Positions 24,708 through 33,864 of a stretch of DNA of 64,000 nt are shown in pieces. This DNA comes from Geobacter sp. AOG2. GTDB lineage: Bacteria > Desulfobacterota > Desulfuromonadia > Geobacterales > Pseudopelobacteraceae. The stretch covers positions 900,049 to 964,048 of the forward strand of contig NZ_BLJA01000001.1 in assembly GCF_019972295.1 (NCBI RefSeq), read 5' to 3'. The translations under genes and the position numbers were made by a program. The notes below the pieces were generated by a model. The model searched no databases and was not told the DNA's origin. It was given only the letters and a program-made list of their open reading frames with translations. Numbering within the stretch: the first letter of the stretch is position 1; each line of letters starts with the position of its first letter.

Positions 24708-26225
24708 TTACGGAATGTCCGCCCCCTCCACGAGGGCCGGCAGGTAGATGTGGAACGTCGTCCCTGTGCCGGGGGTGGATTCGGCGATGATGGCGCCCCC
24801 GTGTTTGCGGATGATGGAGTGGCAGAGCGCCAGGCTGAGCCCCATGCCTTTTTGGTTGCCCATTTCCTTGGTCGTGAAATAGGGGTCGAAGATCCTGGGC
24901 AGGTTCTCGGGAGCGACGCCCCCTCCGGTGTCATGGAGGGCAATGTGCACGTACTCCCCTGCCGGGAGGGAGAGGGGTTCCTGCCCGGTTATGGCGACAT
25001 TTTCACCTTCCACCCGCAGATTCCCGCCGTGCGGCATGGCCTCGACGGCATTCTGCGTCAGGTTGGAAAAGGTCCGCGCCATCTGGGTGTCGTCCATTCT
25101 TACCAGCCGCAGGTCGGGTGCGATGCCGATTTCACTGGTAATGTCGGGCCGGTCCCGGAGCGCGGCCGTGACAACCGACGTGACCAGGGGGGCAAGGGGG
25201 GCGGGGTGCATGAAGGAGTCACCGCTCCGGGAAAATGCCAGCAGGCGCAGGCCCAGTTCCTTGGCGCGCTGGGAGGTCTGCTCGGCCACATCGAGCATCT
25301 CGGCGACGGCCTTGGGCACGTTGGCCTGTAGCTTGGCCAGGGAGATGTAGCCGAGGATCACCTGCAGCAGATTATTGAAGTCGTGGGCCATGCCGCCGGC
25401 AAGAATGCCGATGGCCTCCAGTTTCCTGGCCTTCAGGTTTTCCTCTTCCAGGATCTTCTGCCTGGTCACATCCTCTCCGCTCTTGATGAACTTGACCACT
25501 GAGCCGTCAGGCGCCTTGAGGGGCGATATGCTCATGTTTTCCCAGAAGAGGTCGCCGTTCTTTTTGCGGTTCAGCAAGCTGCCGTGCCATTCATTGCCTT
25601 GCAGGATGGTGGACCACAGTTGCCGGTAGACCTCGTCCGGGGTTTCGCCCGATTTGATGATGCGCGGCGTCTGCCCGACCGCTTCATCGACACTGAATCC
25701 GGTTGTCTCGCAGAACTTGCGGTTCACGTATTCGATGGTGCCCGCGGTATCGGTAATGAGCGCCATGCTCGGGCTTTGCTCAAGGGCGTTGGAGAGCAGG
25801 AGGATATGTTCGTTTTGCCGCTGGAGCTGCCGTTGCATCATCACAGCACTGATGCTGCGCTCAATGGCCTCGAAAAGCTTCTGGAAGGCGACCGGCTTGA
25901 GGACGAACTGGTTGATGCCGATGTCGATGGCCTGGAGCAGGTAATCCATGTCGTTGAAGGCGGTCATGACGATGATCTGGGTATCGGGCGTCATGGTACG
26001 GATCTCCCGGGCCATTTCCAGTCCGTTCATGAACGGCATCATGATATCGGTCAGTACGATCTCGGGGGTATGCGCCAGGTAGAGTTCAAGGCCGTCACGA
26101 CCGTTTTCGGCCACTATCAGCCGGTAGCCGCGCAGGTTGAGCATGCGCTTGACCTGCTCACGGGACGTGGGTTCATCCTCCACATACAGGATGGTGAGGT
26201 CGGCTGGCGAAGGGGGGGGTGTCAT
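24708..26225 (-). CDS. Receiver-PAS-histidine kinase
   Basis: The 505-aa cytosolic protein has three parts. The receiver domain (about 10-125) is complete, with phosphoacceptor Asp in VLTDIMMPFMNG and MTAFND and KPVAFQKL. A PAS/PAC domain follows (about 145-265; LITDTAGTIEYVNRKFCETT, GSLLNRKKNGDLFWEN). The kinase core (about 280-500) has the H-box GILAGGMAHDFNNLLQVI, the N-box NLTQNAVEAMPHGG, and G-boxes DTGGGVAPENL and KGMGLSLALCHSIIRKHGG. No membrane segment is seen. The receiver at the N-terminus suggests it acts inside a phosphorelay. It lies downstream of the Glt-like importer on the same strand, 318 bp away, so a regulatory link is only suggestive. Confidence 0.93.
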   Translation of the reverse strand: MTPPPSPADLTILYVEDEPTSREQVKRMLNLRGYRLIVAENGRDGLELYLAHTPEIVLTDIMMPFMNGLEMAREIRTMTPDTQIIVMTAFNDMDYLLQAIDIGINQFVLKPVAFQKLFEAIERSISAVMMQRQLQRQNEHILLLSNALEQSPSMALITDTAGTIEYVNRKFCETTGFSVDEAVGQTPRIIKSGETPDEVYRQLWSTILQGNEWHGSLLNRKKNGDLFWENMSISPLKAPDGSVVKFIKSGEDVTRQKILEEENLKARKLEAIGILAGGMAHDFNNLLQVILGYISLAKLQANVPKAVAEMLDVAEQTSQRAKELGLRLLAFSRSGDSFMHPAPLAPLVTSVVTAALRDRPDITSEIGIAPDLRLVRMDDTQMARTFSNLTQNAVEAMPHGGNLRVEGENVAITGQEPLSLPAGEYVHIALHDTGGGVAPENLPRIFDPYFTTKEMGNQKGMGLSLALCHSIIRKHGGAIIAESTPGTGTTFHIYLPALVEGADIP

Positions 26226-26543
26226 GTCACACCTCGAAGCGGAACTCCGCCTTGCTGCCGGGGCGAAGGCCGTCTGCCGGACAGGCGTATCCGGCGGAAA
26301 AGGAGGCTGGAAGCCGGAAGAAAAGGGTACTTTCCCGGCACAATGATCGTGGGTGCCGGAGAGGTGGTTTTCTCGGCAGGGGTGGGGCTGGGTTGAGCGG
26401 GACGCGACGGTTCACGATGTTCCCCAAACGAGAAAGAGGTCGTACGGTCCGATATGGCTGCGTGCGTCCGTACCGATACTATAAGCGTAACAAATATTCG
26501 GCTTGTGACAAGCCGCCTTGATGCGGGCGGAGCGCAGGAATCG
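26226..26543. other. Intergenic region without a recognised feature
   Basis: This separates the kinase gene from the last permease gene of the importer, both on the minus strand. Short open frames exist but none has a convincing start or composition. A promoter for the kinase is expected here; I did not find a clear one. Confidence 0.4.
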
Positions 26544-27242
26544 TCAAATGGCCTTGCGCCAGGCAAGCCGTTGTTCCAGCCAGCGCGAGAGGGAGGTGAA
26601 TGCGTAACAGATGATGAAATAGACCACGGCGATGAAAACGAAGATTTCCGTCGGATAGGCCATGGTGCGGTTGTTGATCTGGGTCCCCACGTGGGTCAGT
26701 TCGGATACGCCGACGATAAAGGCCAGGGAGGTGTCCTTGATCAGGGAGACGAACTGGTTGACGAAGGAGGGGATCATGTTGCGCAGTCCCTGGGGAAGCA
26801 CTATGTAGAGCATGGCCTGCCACGGCTTGAGGCCGGTGGAGATGGCCGCCTCGGTCTGTCCCTTCGGAATCCCCTCGATGCCGGCCACCACGATGCGGGA
26901 CATATAGGCCGACGTGAACAGGGTCAGCGCCATGATGACGGTCTGGCTTTCCGTTGCCTTGCCGAACAGGGCGGGCAAGAGGAAGTACATCCAGAAGATG
27001 ACCATCAGGAGGGGCATGCCGCGCACCAGGTTGATAAAGGCGATGGCGGGGTAACGTATGGCCGGGAAGCGGGTGATGCTGAGCAATCCCAGGATCAGGC
27101 CGCCGAAAAAGGAGAGAACGCAGGAGGTCGCCGCCAGGTACAGGGTCAGGCCCAGGCCGCCCAGGGGGCCGTGGGGAAAACGGCCGATCATGAAGTAGGT
27201 GAAGTTGTCGGTGATCACCGCTGTATTGAAAAATTGGTCCAT
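26544..27242 (-). CDS. Amino-acid ABC transporter permease (GltK-like)
   Basis: Inner-membrane permease, 232 aa, last gene of a four-gene importer. It has about five hydrophobic helices and the HisM-type motif FINLVRGMPLLMVIFWMYFL. The EAA loop AISTGLKPWQAMLYIVLPQG contacts the ATPase, and a terminal segment AYMSRIVVAGIEGIPKGQTE precedes it. The stop/start spacing to the upstream permease is 1 bp (27242/27244), which shows translational coupling. Together with the other permease it probably forms a GltJK-like heterodimer for acidic amino acids. Confidence 0.93.
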   Translation of the reverse strand: MDQFFNTAVITDNFTYFMIGRFPHGPLGGLGLTLYLAATSCVLSFFGGLILGLLSITRFPAIRYPAIAFINLVRGMPLLMVIFWMYFLLPALFGKATESQTVIMALTLFTSAYMSRIVVAGIEGIPKGQTEAAISTGLKPWQAMLYIVLPQGLRNMIPSFVNQFVSLIKDTSLAFIVGVSELTHVGTQINNRTMAYPTEIFVFIAVVYFIICYAFTSLSRWLEQRLAWRKAI

Positions 27243-27243
27243 G

Positions 27244-27951
27244 TCAGGCCGCCTTGTGAATGTTGAGGACTTTCTCGTTGTAGATGTTCACCAGGGCGGT
27301 GATGAAAAACGAAATGGCCACATAAACGACGGTTGCTGCGGTGAACGCCTCGAAACCCTTGAAGGTGTAGCTTTCCACCTGGCGGGCCTGGTAGGTCAGC
27401 TCCATAACGCCGATGGTCATGGCCAGGGACGAGTTCTTGGCCAGGTTGAGGAACTGGTTCACCAGCGGCGGCACCGTGAGCCGGACCGCCTGGGGCAGGA
27501 TGATGTACTGCATGGAGCGAATGTAGGAAAACCCTGCGCTGCGGGCCGCCTCCATCTGCTCCTTGGGGATGGCCAGCACGCCGGAACGGATATCCTCGGC
27601 GATGAAGGCCGAGGTGTAGATGGTCAGTGCGATCACGGCGGCCGCAAACTCGAAGTTGGAGTTGTTCAGCCAATCGTTGACGACGGTGGGAAGGATCTTG
27701 TACGAGCCGAAGTACCAGAAGAAGATCTGCACCAGAAGCGGGGTGTTGCGAAAGAATTCCAGGTAGGCATGGGCAAACCAGCGGACGGGCCTGTTGTTGC
27801 TCATGCGCATGACGGCGATCAAGAGCCCCAGCAGGAAGGCCAGCACGATGGAGAGCGCCGAGAGTTGCAAGGTAACCTTGAACCCCGAGACCAGCCATTC
27901 GAAATATTTACCCGAGGTTACGACCGACCAGTCGAAGTGATATTTAAGCAC
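27244..27951 (-). CDS. Amino-acid ABC transporter permease (GltJ-like)
   Basis: Second permease subunit, 235 aa. Features include the N-terminal GFKVTLQLSALSIVLAFLLG helix, YLEFFRNTPLLVQIFFWYFG and the EAA loop AARSAGFSYIRSMQYIILPQ. The wording FRNTPLLVQ and the paired permease architecture match the glutamate/aspartate type of family 3 importers. It follows the binding-protein gene across a 75-bp gap that contains a strong hairpin. Confidence 0.93.
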   Translation of the reverse strand: MLKYHFDWSVVTSGKYFEWLVSGFKVTLQLSALSIVLAFLLGLLIAVMRMSNNRPVRWFAHAYLEFFRNTPLLVQIFFWYFGSYKILPTVVNDWLNNSNFEFAAAVIALTIYTSAFIAEDIRSGVLAIPKEQMEAARSAGFSYIRSMQYIILPQAVRLTVPPLVNQFLNLAKNSSLAMTIGVMELTYQARQVESYTFKGFEAFTAATVVYVAISFFITALVNIYNEKVLNIHKAA

Positions 27952-27975
27952 GCAGAACCCTCATGACGTAGTGCA

Positions 27976-28014
27976 GGGGCGAGGGGTGAGGACCATTCTC
28001 CCCCCGTCGCCCCC
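27976..28014 (-). promoter_or_regulatory. Intercistronic hairpin between binding-protein and permease genes
   Basis: GGGGCGAGGGG (27976-27986) can pair with CCCCCGTCGCCCC (28002-28014), leaving a small internal loop. There is no T-run, so it is more likely an mRNA-stabilising or attenuating element that keeps binding-protein mRNA above permease mRNA, as known for other importers. Confidence 0.55.
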
Positions 28015-28026
28015 GCGTGTTACCTG

Positions 28027-28833
28027 TTACTTGTCGGCAGTGATCTTGAAAGTACGTTGCAGGTGATACGGACCGAACCATTTGTTGAAGATCCTGGCGG
28101 CTTCGCCGGATTTTTCCATCTCCAGGAGGGTCTTGTTGACGAAATCGACGAAATGCTTGTCTCCCTTGCGCATGCCGAGGCCATAGGGCTCGTCGGAAAT
28201 ACGGATGCTCGGGATTTCAAAGCTGCTCTTGTTCGGTGCTTTGTCCAGAATACCGATGAGTATGGATTCGTCGGTGGTTACCGCTTGAACCTTACCCTGC
28301 TCGAGGGCCAGCAGCGCCTGGGGGTAGTCGTCGAACGAGAGCACGGTGGCGGAAGGGATGGCCTTCTTCACGTTCTGCTCCGAGGTGGAACCCTTGGCGG
28401 TGCCGATCCTTTTGCCTTCCAGGTCCTTCAGGCTCTTGACGGCCCCTTTTCTGGTGATGAATTTCTGGCCGGTCAGAAAGTAGGTATGGCTGAAGTCGAT
28501 CTGTTTGGCCCGCTCGGGATTCTTGGTCATGGTGGCGGCGATGATGTCGATATGCCCTCCCTCCAGCTGGGGCATGCGGCTGGCCGAGGTGACCGGTTTG
28601 AGTTCAACCCTGACGCCCAGTTTTTTGGCGATGGCACGGATAAAATCGATGTCGTAGCCCACGATGGTGCGGGTCTTCTCATCCACATAGCCAAAGGGGG
28701 GCAGGGAGTCCTTGACCCCGGCAACCAGTACCCCTTTTTTCTTCACTTCAGCCAGCGTGTCGGCGGCCAGCACGGTTTTGGCGGCTATCGAGGCCAGCAC
28801 CGTGACCATGAGTAATGTTACCAGTTTTTTCAT
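28027..28833 (-). CDS. Amino-acid ABC transporter periplasmic binding protein (GltI-like)
   Basis: ATG 28833 behind GAAGGAGGAATG gives 268 residues with a Sec signal peptide (MKKLVTLLMVTVLASIAAKT, cleavage after VLA). It has no lipobox, so it should be a soluble periplasmic protein. Family-3 motifs: VLVAGVKDSLPPFGYVDEKT, GYDIDFIRAIAKKLGVRVEL, GHIDIIAATMTKNPERAKQI and DFSHTYFLTGQKF. The order ATPase, binding protein, permease, permease, and the sequence style, resemble acidic amino-acid importers of the Glt/PEB1 type. Ligand identity is inferred, not shown. Confidence 0.92.
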   Translation of the reverse strand: MKKLVTLLMVTVLASIAAKTVLAADTLAEVKKKGVLVAGVKDSLPPFGYVDEKTRTIVGYDIDFIRAIAKKLGVRVELKPVTSASRMPQLEGGHIDIIAATMTKNPERAKQIDFSHTYFLTGQKFITRKGAVKSLKDLEGKRIGTAKGSTSEQNVKKAIPSATVLSFDDYPQALLALEQGKVQAVTTDESILIGILDKAPNKSSFEIPSIRISDEPYGLGMRKGDKHFVDFVNKTLLEMEKSGEAARIFNKWFGPYHLQRTFKITADK

Positions 28834-28882
28834 GTCGCATTCCTCCTTCAATGAGTGGTGGTACAGACCGGGAATACCGGTT

Positions 28883-29629
28883 TTAGGGACATTCGCAGTG
28901 CATCGGCGTCAGGAGCTGGCGCAGGAACTGTTGGGCGCGCTCGTGCTTGGGCCTGCTGAAAAACTCTTCGGGCGGCGCCTCCTCCAGGACGGTGCCGGCG
29001 TCCATGAAGGCCACCCGGTGGGCAACCTCGCGGGCAAACCCCATCTCGTGGGTGACCACCACCATGGTCATGCCGCTCACGGCCAAATCCTTCATGACCG
29101 CCAGGACCTCGCCGATCATCTCCGGGTCAAGGGCCGAGGTAGGCTCGTCGAAGAGCATGATCCTCGGCTTCATCGCCAGGGCGCGGGCAATGGCCACGCG
29201 TTGCTGCTGGCCGCCGGAGAGCTGGGACGGGTACGCAGTGCGTTTCTCGGCCAGTCCGACCCGCTCCAGCAATGCCATGGCCTGTTCTTCGGCGTCTTTT
29301 TTCGCGGTCTTGCGGATCTTCATCGGGGCCAGGGTGATGTTGTTCAGGACGGAAAGGTGCGGGTACAGGTTGAACTGCTGGAAGACGAAGCCGACCTCGG
29401 CCCGCAGTTTGTTGATATCGGTTTTTTTGTCCAGGAGGTCCATGCCGTCCACCACCAGCGTCCCTTTGTCGATGGGTTCGAGCTGGTTGATGGTGCGGAT
29501 GAGGGTGGACTTGCCGGAACCGGACGGTCCGCAGACGACCAAAACCTCGCCGGGCGTTACGTGCAGGTTGATATCGTTGAGTACGTGCAGGCTCTTGAAC
29601 CACTTGTGCACGCCTTTGAAGGTAATCAT
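28883..29629 (-). CDS. Amino-acid ABC transporter ATP-binding protein (GltL-like)
   Basis: I chose ATG 29629 ([20 protein letters not shown]), preceded by AGGAGC, giving 248 aa; upstream frame is AT-rich leader. Walker A is [15 protein letters not shown]-loop [15 protein letters not shown], signature [16 protein letters not shown], Walker [21 protein letters not shown] and H-loop [13 protein letters not shown]. It is the first gene of the importer operon on the minus strand. Confidence 0.95.
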   Translation of the reverse strand: MITFKGVHKWFKSLHVLNDINLHVTPGEVLVVCGPSGSGKSTLIRTINQLEPIDKGTLVVDGMDLLDKKTDINKLRAEVGFVFQQFNLYPHLSVLNNITLAPMKIRKTAKKDAEEQAMALLERVGLAEKRTAYPSQLSGGQQQRVAIARALAMKPRIMLFDEPTSALDPEMIGEVLAVMKDLAVSGMTMVVVTHEMGFAREVAHRVAFMDAGTVLEEAPPEEFFSRPKHERAQQFLRQLLTPMHCECP

Positions 29630-29679
29630 CGAGCGCTCCTGTCGGATTAGGGTGAAACGTTGGCGATAAACAGTGAATT

Positions 29680-29709
29680 TGTATAGCACAAAGCAACGGA
29701 GAGGGGCAA
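29680..29709 (-). promoter_or_regulatory. Candidate promoter of the Glt-like importer operon
   Basis: On the minus strand TTGCCC (29704-29709), an 18-bp spacer and TATACA (29680-29685) lie about 50 bp upstream of ATG 29629. Confidence 0.45.
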
Positions 29710-29963
29710 AGGAAAATTGGCCGATAAATGAGACAAAAATAATCTTATTGACGATGTTCAAGGTGGGCATATAATGGGAAATACTGAGGAAATAAATGAT
29801 ACTCCCGCATTGTATACGCTGCTCGGAAAAGGTGATGGAAGGAGGGGTTCCGGCAACGAAAGCCGCTGATTCCCGTTTTCCGGCGCATCGTCAGGATGGT
29901 TGCCCGGCGGGAGGCTAACCCGGCCGGGCGGCCGAGGGAACGGCGTTCGCGGGTGAAAGGTGT
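29710..29963. other. Divergent intergenic region
   Basis: This region separates the importer (minus) from the rhodanese-YceI gene (plus). It is AT-rich near 29735-29810 (including CATATAATG), then GC-rich. I see no gene, repeat or recognised RNA element. Confidence 0.4.
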
Positions 29964-30884
29964 GTGATAACCATGTTGTCCAGTATCTCTACAGGTGAAT
30001 TGAAATCTTTGCTGGACTCGGGCGGCCCGGTCTGTCTGATCGACGTGCTTCCCCCCGAATACTATGGGGACGGGCATATCCCGGGCGCGGGCAATGCCTG
30101 TGTTTATGAGGTGGCGTTTCTGGAAAACCTGACAGGCCTCGCCAGCGGCCGGGATCTGCCCCTGGTGGTATATGGCGCCAGCGCCCGCTCGCATGAGGCC
30201 GCGGTTGCGGCGGAAAAGCTGAGGCGCGCGGGATATCGCGACGTACGCGAACTGGCCGGGGGGCTGGCGGCCTGGCGGGCCGCCGGTTATGGACTTGAAA
30301 GCGGCGAAGGCCCGGCCGTCGTGGAAATGGCCCTCAAGGACGGGCTGTATGCCGTCGACACCTCCGCCAGCCGGCTGGAGTGGACGGGGCGCAACCTGAA
30401 CGGCAGGCACAACGGCACCATCGCCGTATCGGGCGGTGAGGTGGAAGTGAAAAAGGGGGTGCCGGCAGGCGGAAGCATTACCCTGGACATGCGGTCCATC
30501 GCAAATCTGGATCTGAAGGATGAAGGGTACAACAGCATGCTGGTGAGTCACCTGAAATCCGACGACTTCTTCGATGTGGGCAACTACCCGTCGGCGGTGT
30601 ATGCCATCGCCGGATCGGAACTCCTCCCGGAGGCGTCCAGCTCTTCTCTTGTCTACCAGGTGACGGGCAGTCTCGAACTGAAAGGCGTGCGCAGGGATCT
30701 GCCGCTCACGGCCGAGGTGGTGCTCCAGCCGGACGATCAGCTCAAGGCCAGGGTGTTGTGCGATCTCGACCGCACGCACTGGGGGGTCCTTTACGGCTCG
30801 GGGCGGTTTTTCGAAAAACTGGGCATGCACCTGGTGAACGAGATCGTAACCGTCGAACTCTTCCTGACAGCCAAGCTGCGTTAG
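29964..30884 (+). CDS. Rhodanese-like domain fused to YceI domain
   Basis: The 306-aa chain has an N-terminal rhodanese-like domain (about 8-115; VCLIDVLPPEYYGDGHIPGA, GGLAAWRAAGYGLE) and a C-terminal YceI lipocalin-like domain (about 127-306; YAVDTSASRLEWTGRN, DEGYNSMLVSHLKSDDFFDV, NYPSAVYAI). YceI proteins bind isoprenoid-like lipids. The rhodanese active-site loop reads VVYGASARS where an active rhodanese has VVYCAxxxRS, so the catalytic Cys is replaced by Gly and sulfur transfer is not expected. No signal peptide is seen. The start is GTG 29964 or ATG 29973; GAAAGG lies upstream of both. A terminator follows 30 bp after the stop. Confidence 0.88.
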   Translation: MITMLSSISTGELKSLLDSGGPVCLIDVLPPEYYGDGHIPGAGNACVYEVAFLENLTGLASGRDLPLVVYGASARSHEAAVAAEKLRRAGYRDVRELAGGLAAWRAAGYGLESGEGPAVVEMALKDGLYAVDTSASRLEWTGRNLNGRHNGTIAVSGGEVEVKKGVPAGGSITLDMRSIANLDLKDEGYNSMLVSHLKSDDFFDVGNYPSAVYAIAGSELLPEASSSSLVYQVTGSLELKGVRRDLPLTAEVVLQPDDQLKARVLCDLDRTHWGVLYGSGRFFEKLGMHLVNEIVTVELFLTAKLR

Positions 30885-30915
30885 AGTCGAATCTTCCGCA
30901 GCAGCCCATAATGCC

Positions 30916-30957
30916 AACGGCCTTTCCCGCACACGGAAGGGCCGTTTTTTTTTATTT
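30916..30957 (+). terminator. Intrinsic terminator after rhodanese-YceI gene
   Basis: ACGGCCTTTCC pairs with GGAAGGGCCGT (one bulge) and is followed by nine T residues. Confidence 0.88.
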
Positions 30958-30975
30958 AGACAGGCAGGCCGACAT

Positions 30976-31135
30976 CTGCCACAGAGACACAGAGACACTG
31001 AGAAAACCAGGGGTAAGGCAAGAAAAAAATCATTCTCAATGACGGCATTACCGAAAAATTGTTTCTGCTTTTCTCTGTGTCTCCGTGTCTCTGTGGCAGG
31101 TTTTGATTTTCTTTGTGTCTCTGCGTCTCTCTGCA
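30976..31135. repeat. CCACAGAGACAC-family repeat, copy B (three arms)
   Basis: Left arm 30976-31008 (CTGCCACAGAGACACAGAGA...), right arm 31069-31099 (...CTCTGTGGCAG) and an extra right-type arm at 31109-31135 (CTTTGTGTCTCTGCGTCTCT). It lies between the rhodanese-YceI terminator and the 3' end of priA. Confidence 0.85.
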
Positions 31136-31160
31136 GACTTGTCGGTTTTAGGCCCATCCG

Positions 31161-33398
31161 CTACATCATATCGACCGGATCGATATCCACGGATTCGCGG
31201 ATAGGTGAAGTCGCTGTGCGGTTCTGCCGCCAGGCGGCGATCAGGCGGCGCAGGTCGTTGCGGGTCGTGGCCTTGAGCAGGATCTGGCGGCGGAAGCGGC
31301 CCCGCAGGCGGTACAGGGGGGCCGGCGCCGGCCCCAGGATCTCCACGCGCAGACCCTTTTCCCGTTTCAGTTGCGAGAGCATCCGGGTCACGGCCTCGGC
31401 ATGCTCTTCCACCGGCTTCTCCGCCGTACCGGAAAAGCCGAGACACGCCAGGAAGGTGAAGGGGGGATAGCCGACCTCGCGGCGGAACTCCAATTCCTGA
31501 CGGTAGAAAGCGTCGCCGTCGTGCCGTACGGCATGTTGGATGGCGTAGTGGTCGCTGCTCTGCGCCTGGACGACCACCCTGCCGGGGGTATCGCCCCGGC
31601 CTGCCCGGCCGATGACCTGGGACAGGAGTTGAAAGGTGCGTTCGGCCGCGCGGAAGTCGGGCATGGCCAGGCTGGCTTCGGCGTTGACGACCCCCACCAG
31701 GGTCACGCCGGGGAAGTCGTGTCCCTTGGCGATCATCTGGGTCCCCACCAGGATGTCGGCGCTGCCGTCGGACATGCGGGCCAGCAGGCGCCCGTGGCTT
31801 CCCTTGCCGCCGGTGGTGTCGCTGTCCATGCGCAGGATGCGCGCCTGGGGCAGGAGTTCGCGCAGGTCATGCTCCAGCCGTTCGGTGCCCGCCCCCAGCT
31901 CCTTCAACTCCTGGCAGCCGCAGGCCGGACAGATGCCGGGGGCGGGGATGGCGTAATCGCAGTAGTGGCAGACACTCTGGCCCCGCTGGCGATGGTAGGT
32001 GAGGGACACGGAGCAGTTGGGGCACGCCAGGGGCGCGCCGCACTCCGCGCAGACCAGGTAGGTGGCGAAGCCGCGCCGGTTGAGAAAGATGATCGCCTGC
32101 TCTCCGGCGGCCAGGGTCGCCTCCAGGGCCGGGGCCAGAAGTGGGCTGATGGCCGTGGCAACCCCCTTCATGGGGGCCAGTTCAACGGTGGGCATGGGGC
32201 GCTGTTCGACCCGCTCCGGCAGGGTAAGGAGGCCCAGCTTGCCGTGCTCCGCGGCATAGAGGCTGGTGATCAGCGGCGTGGCCGATCCGAGCAGGACCAC
32301 GGCGTGCTCCATCCTGCCCCGGACCAGGGCCAGGTCGCGGGCGTTGTACCGCAGGCCGTCGGCCTGTTTGAAGGACGATTCGTGCTCTTCGTCGACGATG
32401 ATGATGCCGATCCCGGCCAGGGGGGCGAAGATGGCCGAGCGGGCGCCGATGACGATGCGGGCCTGGCCGCGCCTGATGCGCCGCCACTCGTCGTAGCGCT
32501 CGCCGTCGGAAAGGCCGCTGTGCAGGATGGCGATGCCGTGACCGAAGCGGGCGCGGAAACGCTGTACCAGTTGCGGGGTCAGCGCGATCTCCGGTACCAG
32601 CACCAGGGCGTTTTTGCCCTGTTCCAGAACCCTGGCGATGGCCTGAAGATAGACCTCGGTCTTGCCGCTGCCGGTTACGCCGTGCAGCAGGAACGGGGCG
32701 AAGGCGTGCCGGTCCAGGGCCGTGCAGAGGGTATCCAGGGCCGTCTGCTGGTGGGGGGAGAGGAGCCGCGGGGTATCGCGTTCCACCGTGTCGTCCCCGA
32801 ACGGGTTGCGATAGACCTCCCGTGTTTCGCCCGTCACGAGGCCCAATTCCGCCAGCCGTTTGAGCTGCGGCGAACAGGTGCCGAAACGCCGCCGCAATTC
32901 GGCGGCCGGGATGTCGCCCGCCTCCCCGATCACCTCCAGGATGGCGGCCGCCTTGTTGCCCAGGTGGTGCGCAGACTCGGCCGGCGTTGCGGCGCGGTAG
33001 ACGACCTCCGTCTTGACGGCCCTTCCGCCGCTGACGTCGCCCGACCGGCTCCCTCCCTTGCGGTCCTGGATATTGATGCCGGCGGGGAGTGCCGTTTTGA
33101 GAACTTCACCCAGGGGGTGCAGATAGTAGGCCGCCACCCAGCGGAAAAACTCCAGTTCATTGTCCGTCCAGAGCGGGTCCGGGTCCAGCACCTCCAGGAT
33201 ATCTTTCAGCTCGTGGGATGGGGGTTCCGTTGCATCGCCCAGGATGTAGCCGGTCAACCGGCGGCGGCCGAAGGGGACGAAGGCGCGCCGCCCGGCAAGG
33301 ATCTGTCCCTCCAGGCCCGGAGGGACGCGGTAGTGGAAGGTGCGGTCCAGGTGGAGCGGGATGGCAACCTCTATGATGTGGGGCGGACGGGCGGACAT
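31161..33398 (-). CDS. priA: Primosomal protein N' (PriA helicase)
   Basis: PriA is the superfamily-2 3'-5' helicase that restarts stalled replication forks. The 745-aa protein has the N-terminal 3'BD segment VAIPLHLDRTFHYRVPPGLE, Walker A GVTGSGKTEVYLQAI, Walker B IIVDEEHESSFKQ, the zinc-binding Cys pairs (CAECGAPLACPNC and CHYCDYAIPAPGICPACGC) and motif VIGRAGRGDTPGRVVVQ. The chosen ATG 33398 precedes the family's N-terminal strand, but no good ribosome-binding site is visible, and ATG/GTG alternatives upstream to 33425 exist. Gene-size and all motifs are standard. Confidence 0.95.
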   Translation of the reverse strand: MSARPPHIIEVAIPLHLDRTFHYRVPPGLEGQILAGRRAFVPFGRRRLTGYILGDATEPPSHELKDILEVLDPDPLWTDNELEFFRWVAAYYLHPLGEVLKTALPAGINIQDRKGGSRSGDVSGGRAVKTEVVYRAATPAESAHHLGNKAAAILEVIGEAGDIPAAELRRRFGTCSPQLKRLAELGLVTGETREVYRNPFGDDTVERDTPRLLSPHQQTALDTLCTALDRHAFAPFLLHGVTGSGKTEVYLQAIARVLEQGKNALVLVPEIALTPQLVQRFRARFGHGIAILHSGLSDGERYDEWRRIRRGQARIVIGARSAIFAPLAGIGIIIVDEEHESSFKQADGLRYNARDLALVRGRMEHAVVLLGSATPLITSLYAAEHGKLGLLTLPERVEQRPMPTVELAPMKGVATAISPLLAPALEATLAAGEQAIIFLNRRGFATYLVCAECGAPLACPNCSVSLTYHRQRGQSVCHYCDYAIPAPGICPACGCQELKELGAGTERLEHDLRELLPQARILRMDSDTTGGKGSHGRLLARMSDGSADILVGTQMIAKGHDFPGVTLVGVVNAEASLAMPDFRAAERTFQLLSQVIGRAGRGDTPGRVVVQAQSSDHYAIQHAVRHDGDAFYRQELEFRREVGYPPFTFLACLGFSGTAEKPVEEHAEAVTRMLSQLKREKGLRVEILGPAPAPLYRLRGRFRRQILLKATTRNDLRRLIAAWRQNRTATSPIRESVDIDPVDMM

Positions 33399-33483
33399 GG
33401 GATGGTGATAGCAGAGCGCCGACACGAAGTAAAGCGCGGAGACGCGAAAAGAAGGGAAGGGCGGGAACTCCGCCCTTCGCAGC

Positions 33484-33693
33484 CTACCAGAACTTCCGGG
33501 GGGGCTCGGTTTTTCCCATCAGGCGGATCTCGCCGTCAATGACCTTGAACATGTCGCCGATCTCGGTGGTCCACTCGTCCCCCTCCTCCAGGGGATTGGG
33601 GAAGGAACGTTGGCCGAGGAACATCTCCTGGTCGCCTATATAGCCGTACCACTCCAGCGCGCCGGTCATCCATATTCTCGTTTTCAGTTCCAT
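33484..33693 (-). CDS. Small conserved-looking acidic protein, unknown function
   Basis: ATG 33693, behind GAGGT, gives 69 residues beginning MELKTRIWMTGALEWYGYIG and ending MGKTEPPRKFW. It is rich in Glu, Asp, Trp and Gly, has no signal peptide or membrane segment and no family I recognise. The composition and clear start argue for a real gene. It lies upstream of priA on the same strand (85 bp), with the CCACAGAG repeat on its other side. Confidence 0.6.
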   Translation of the reverse strand: MELKTRIWMTGALEWYGYIGDQEMFLGQRSFPNPLEEGDEWTTEIGDMFKVIDGEIRLMGKTEPPRKFW

Positions 33694-33722
33694 GTGATAC
33701 CTCGTGATAATCAAAGTCTGGT

Positions 33723-33848
33723 TTGCCACAGAGCCACAGAGGCTCAGAGAAAATCTTACATCGAGGAAAACCGGCGGCAGTCAATAACCCCGGAATTATT
33801 CAATAATCTTGTTTCTGGTTTTCTCCGCGTCTCTGTGGCTCCGTGGCA
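33723..33848. repeat. CCACAGAGACAC-family repeat, copy C
   Basis: Left arm 33723-33753 (TTGCCACAGAGCCACAGAGG...) and right arm 33818-33848 (TTTTCTCCGCGTCTCTGTGG...). The internal ~64 bp have no coding signal. It lies between the small protein gene and nspC. Confidence 0.85.
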
Positions 33849-33864
33849 AAAATGATGTGGTGAT

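Noticed and set aside
24617-24943. Upstream extension of the ABC exporter frame
   Set aside because: It overlaps the kinase coding sequence in another frame and gives Arg/Pro/Ser-rich sequence; ATG 24616 has GGAG.
26226-26521. Frames in the gap between the kinase and permease genes
   Set aside because: Arg/Pro-rich shadows with no start context.
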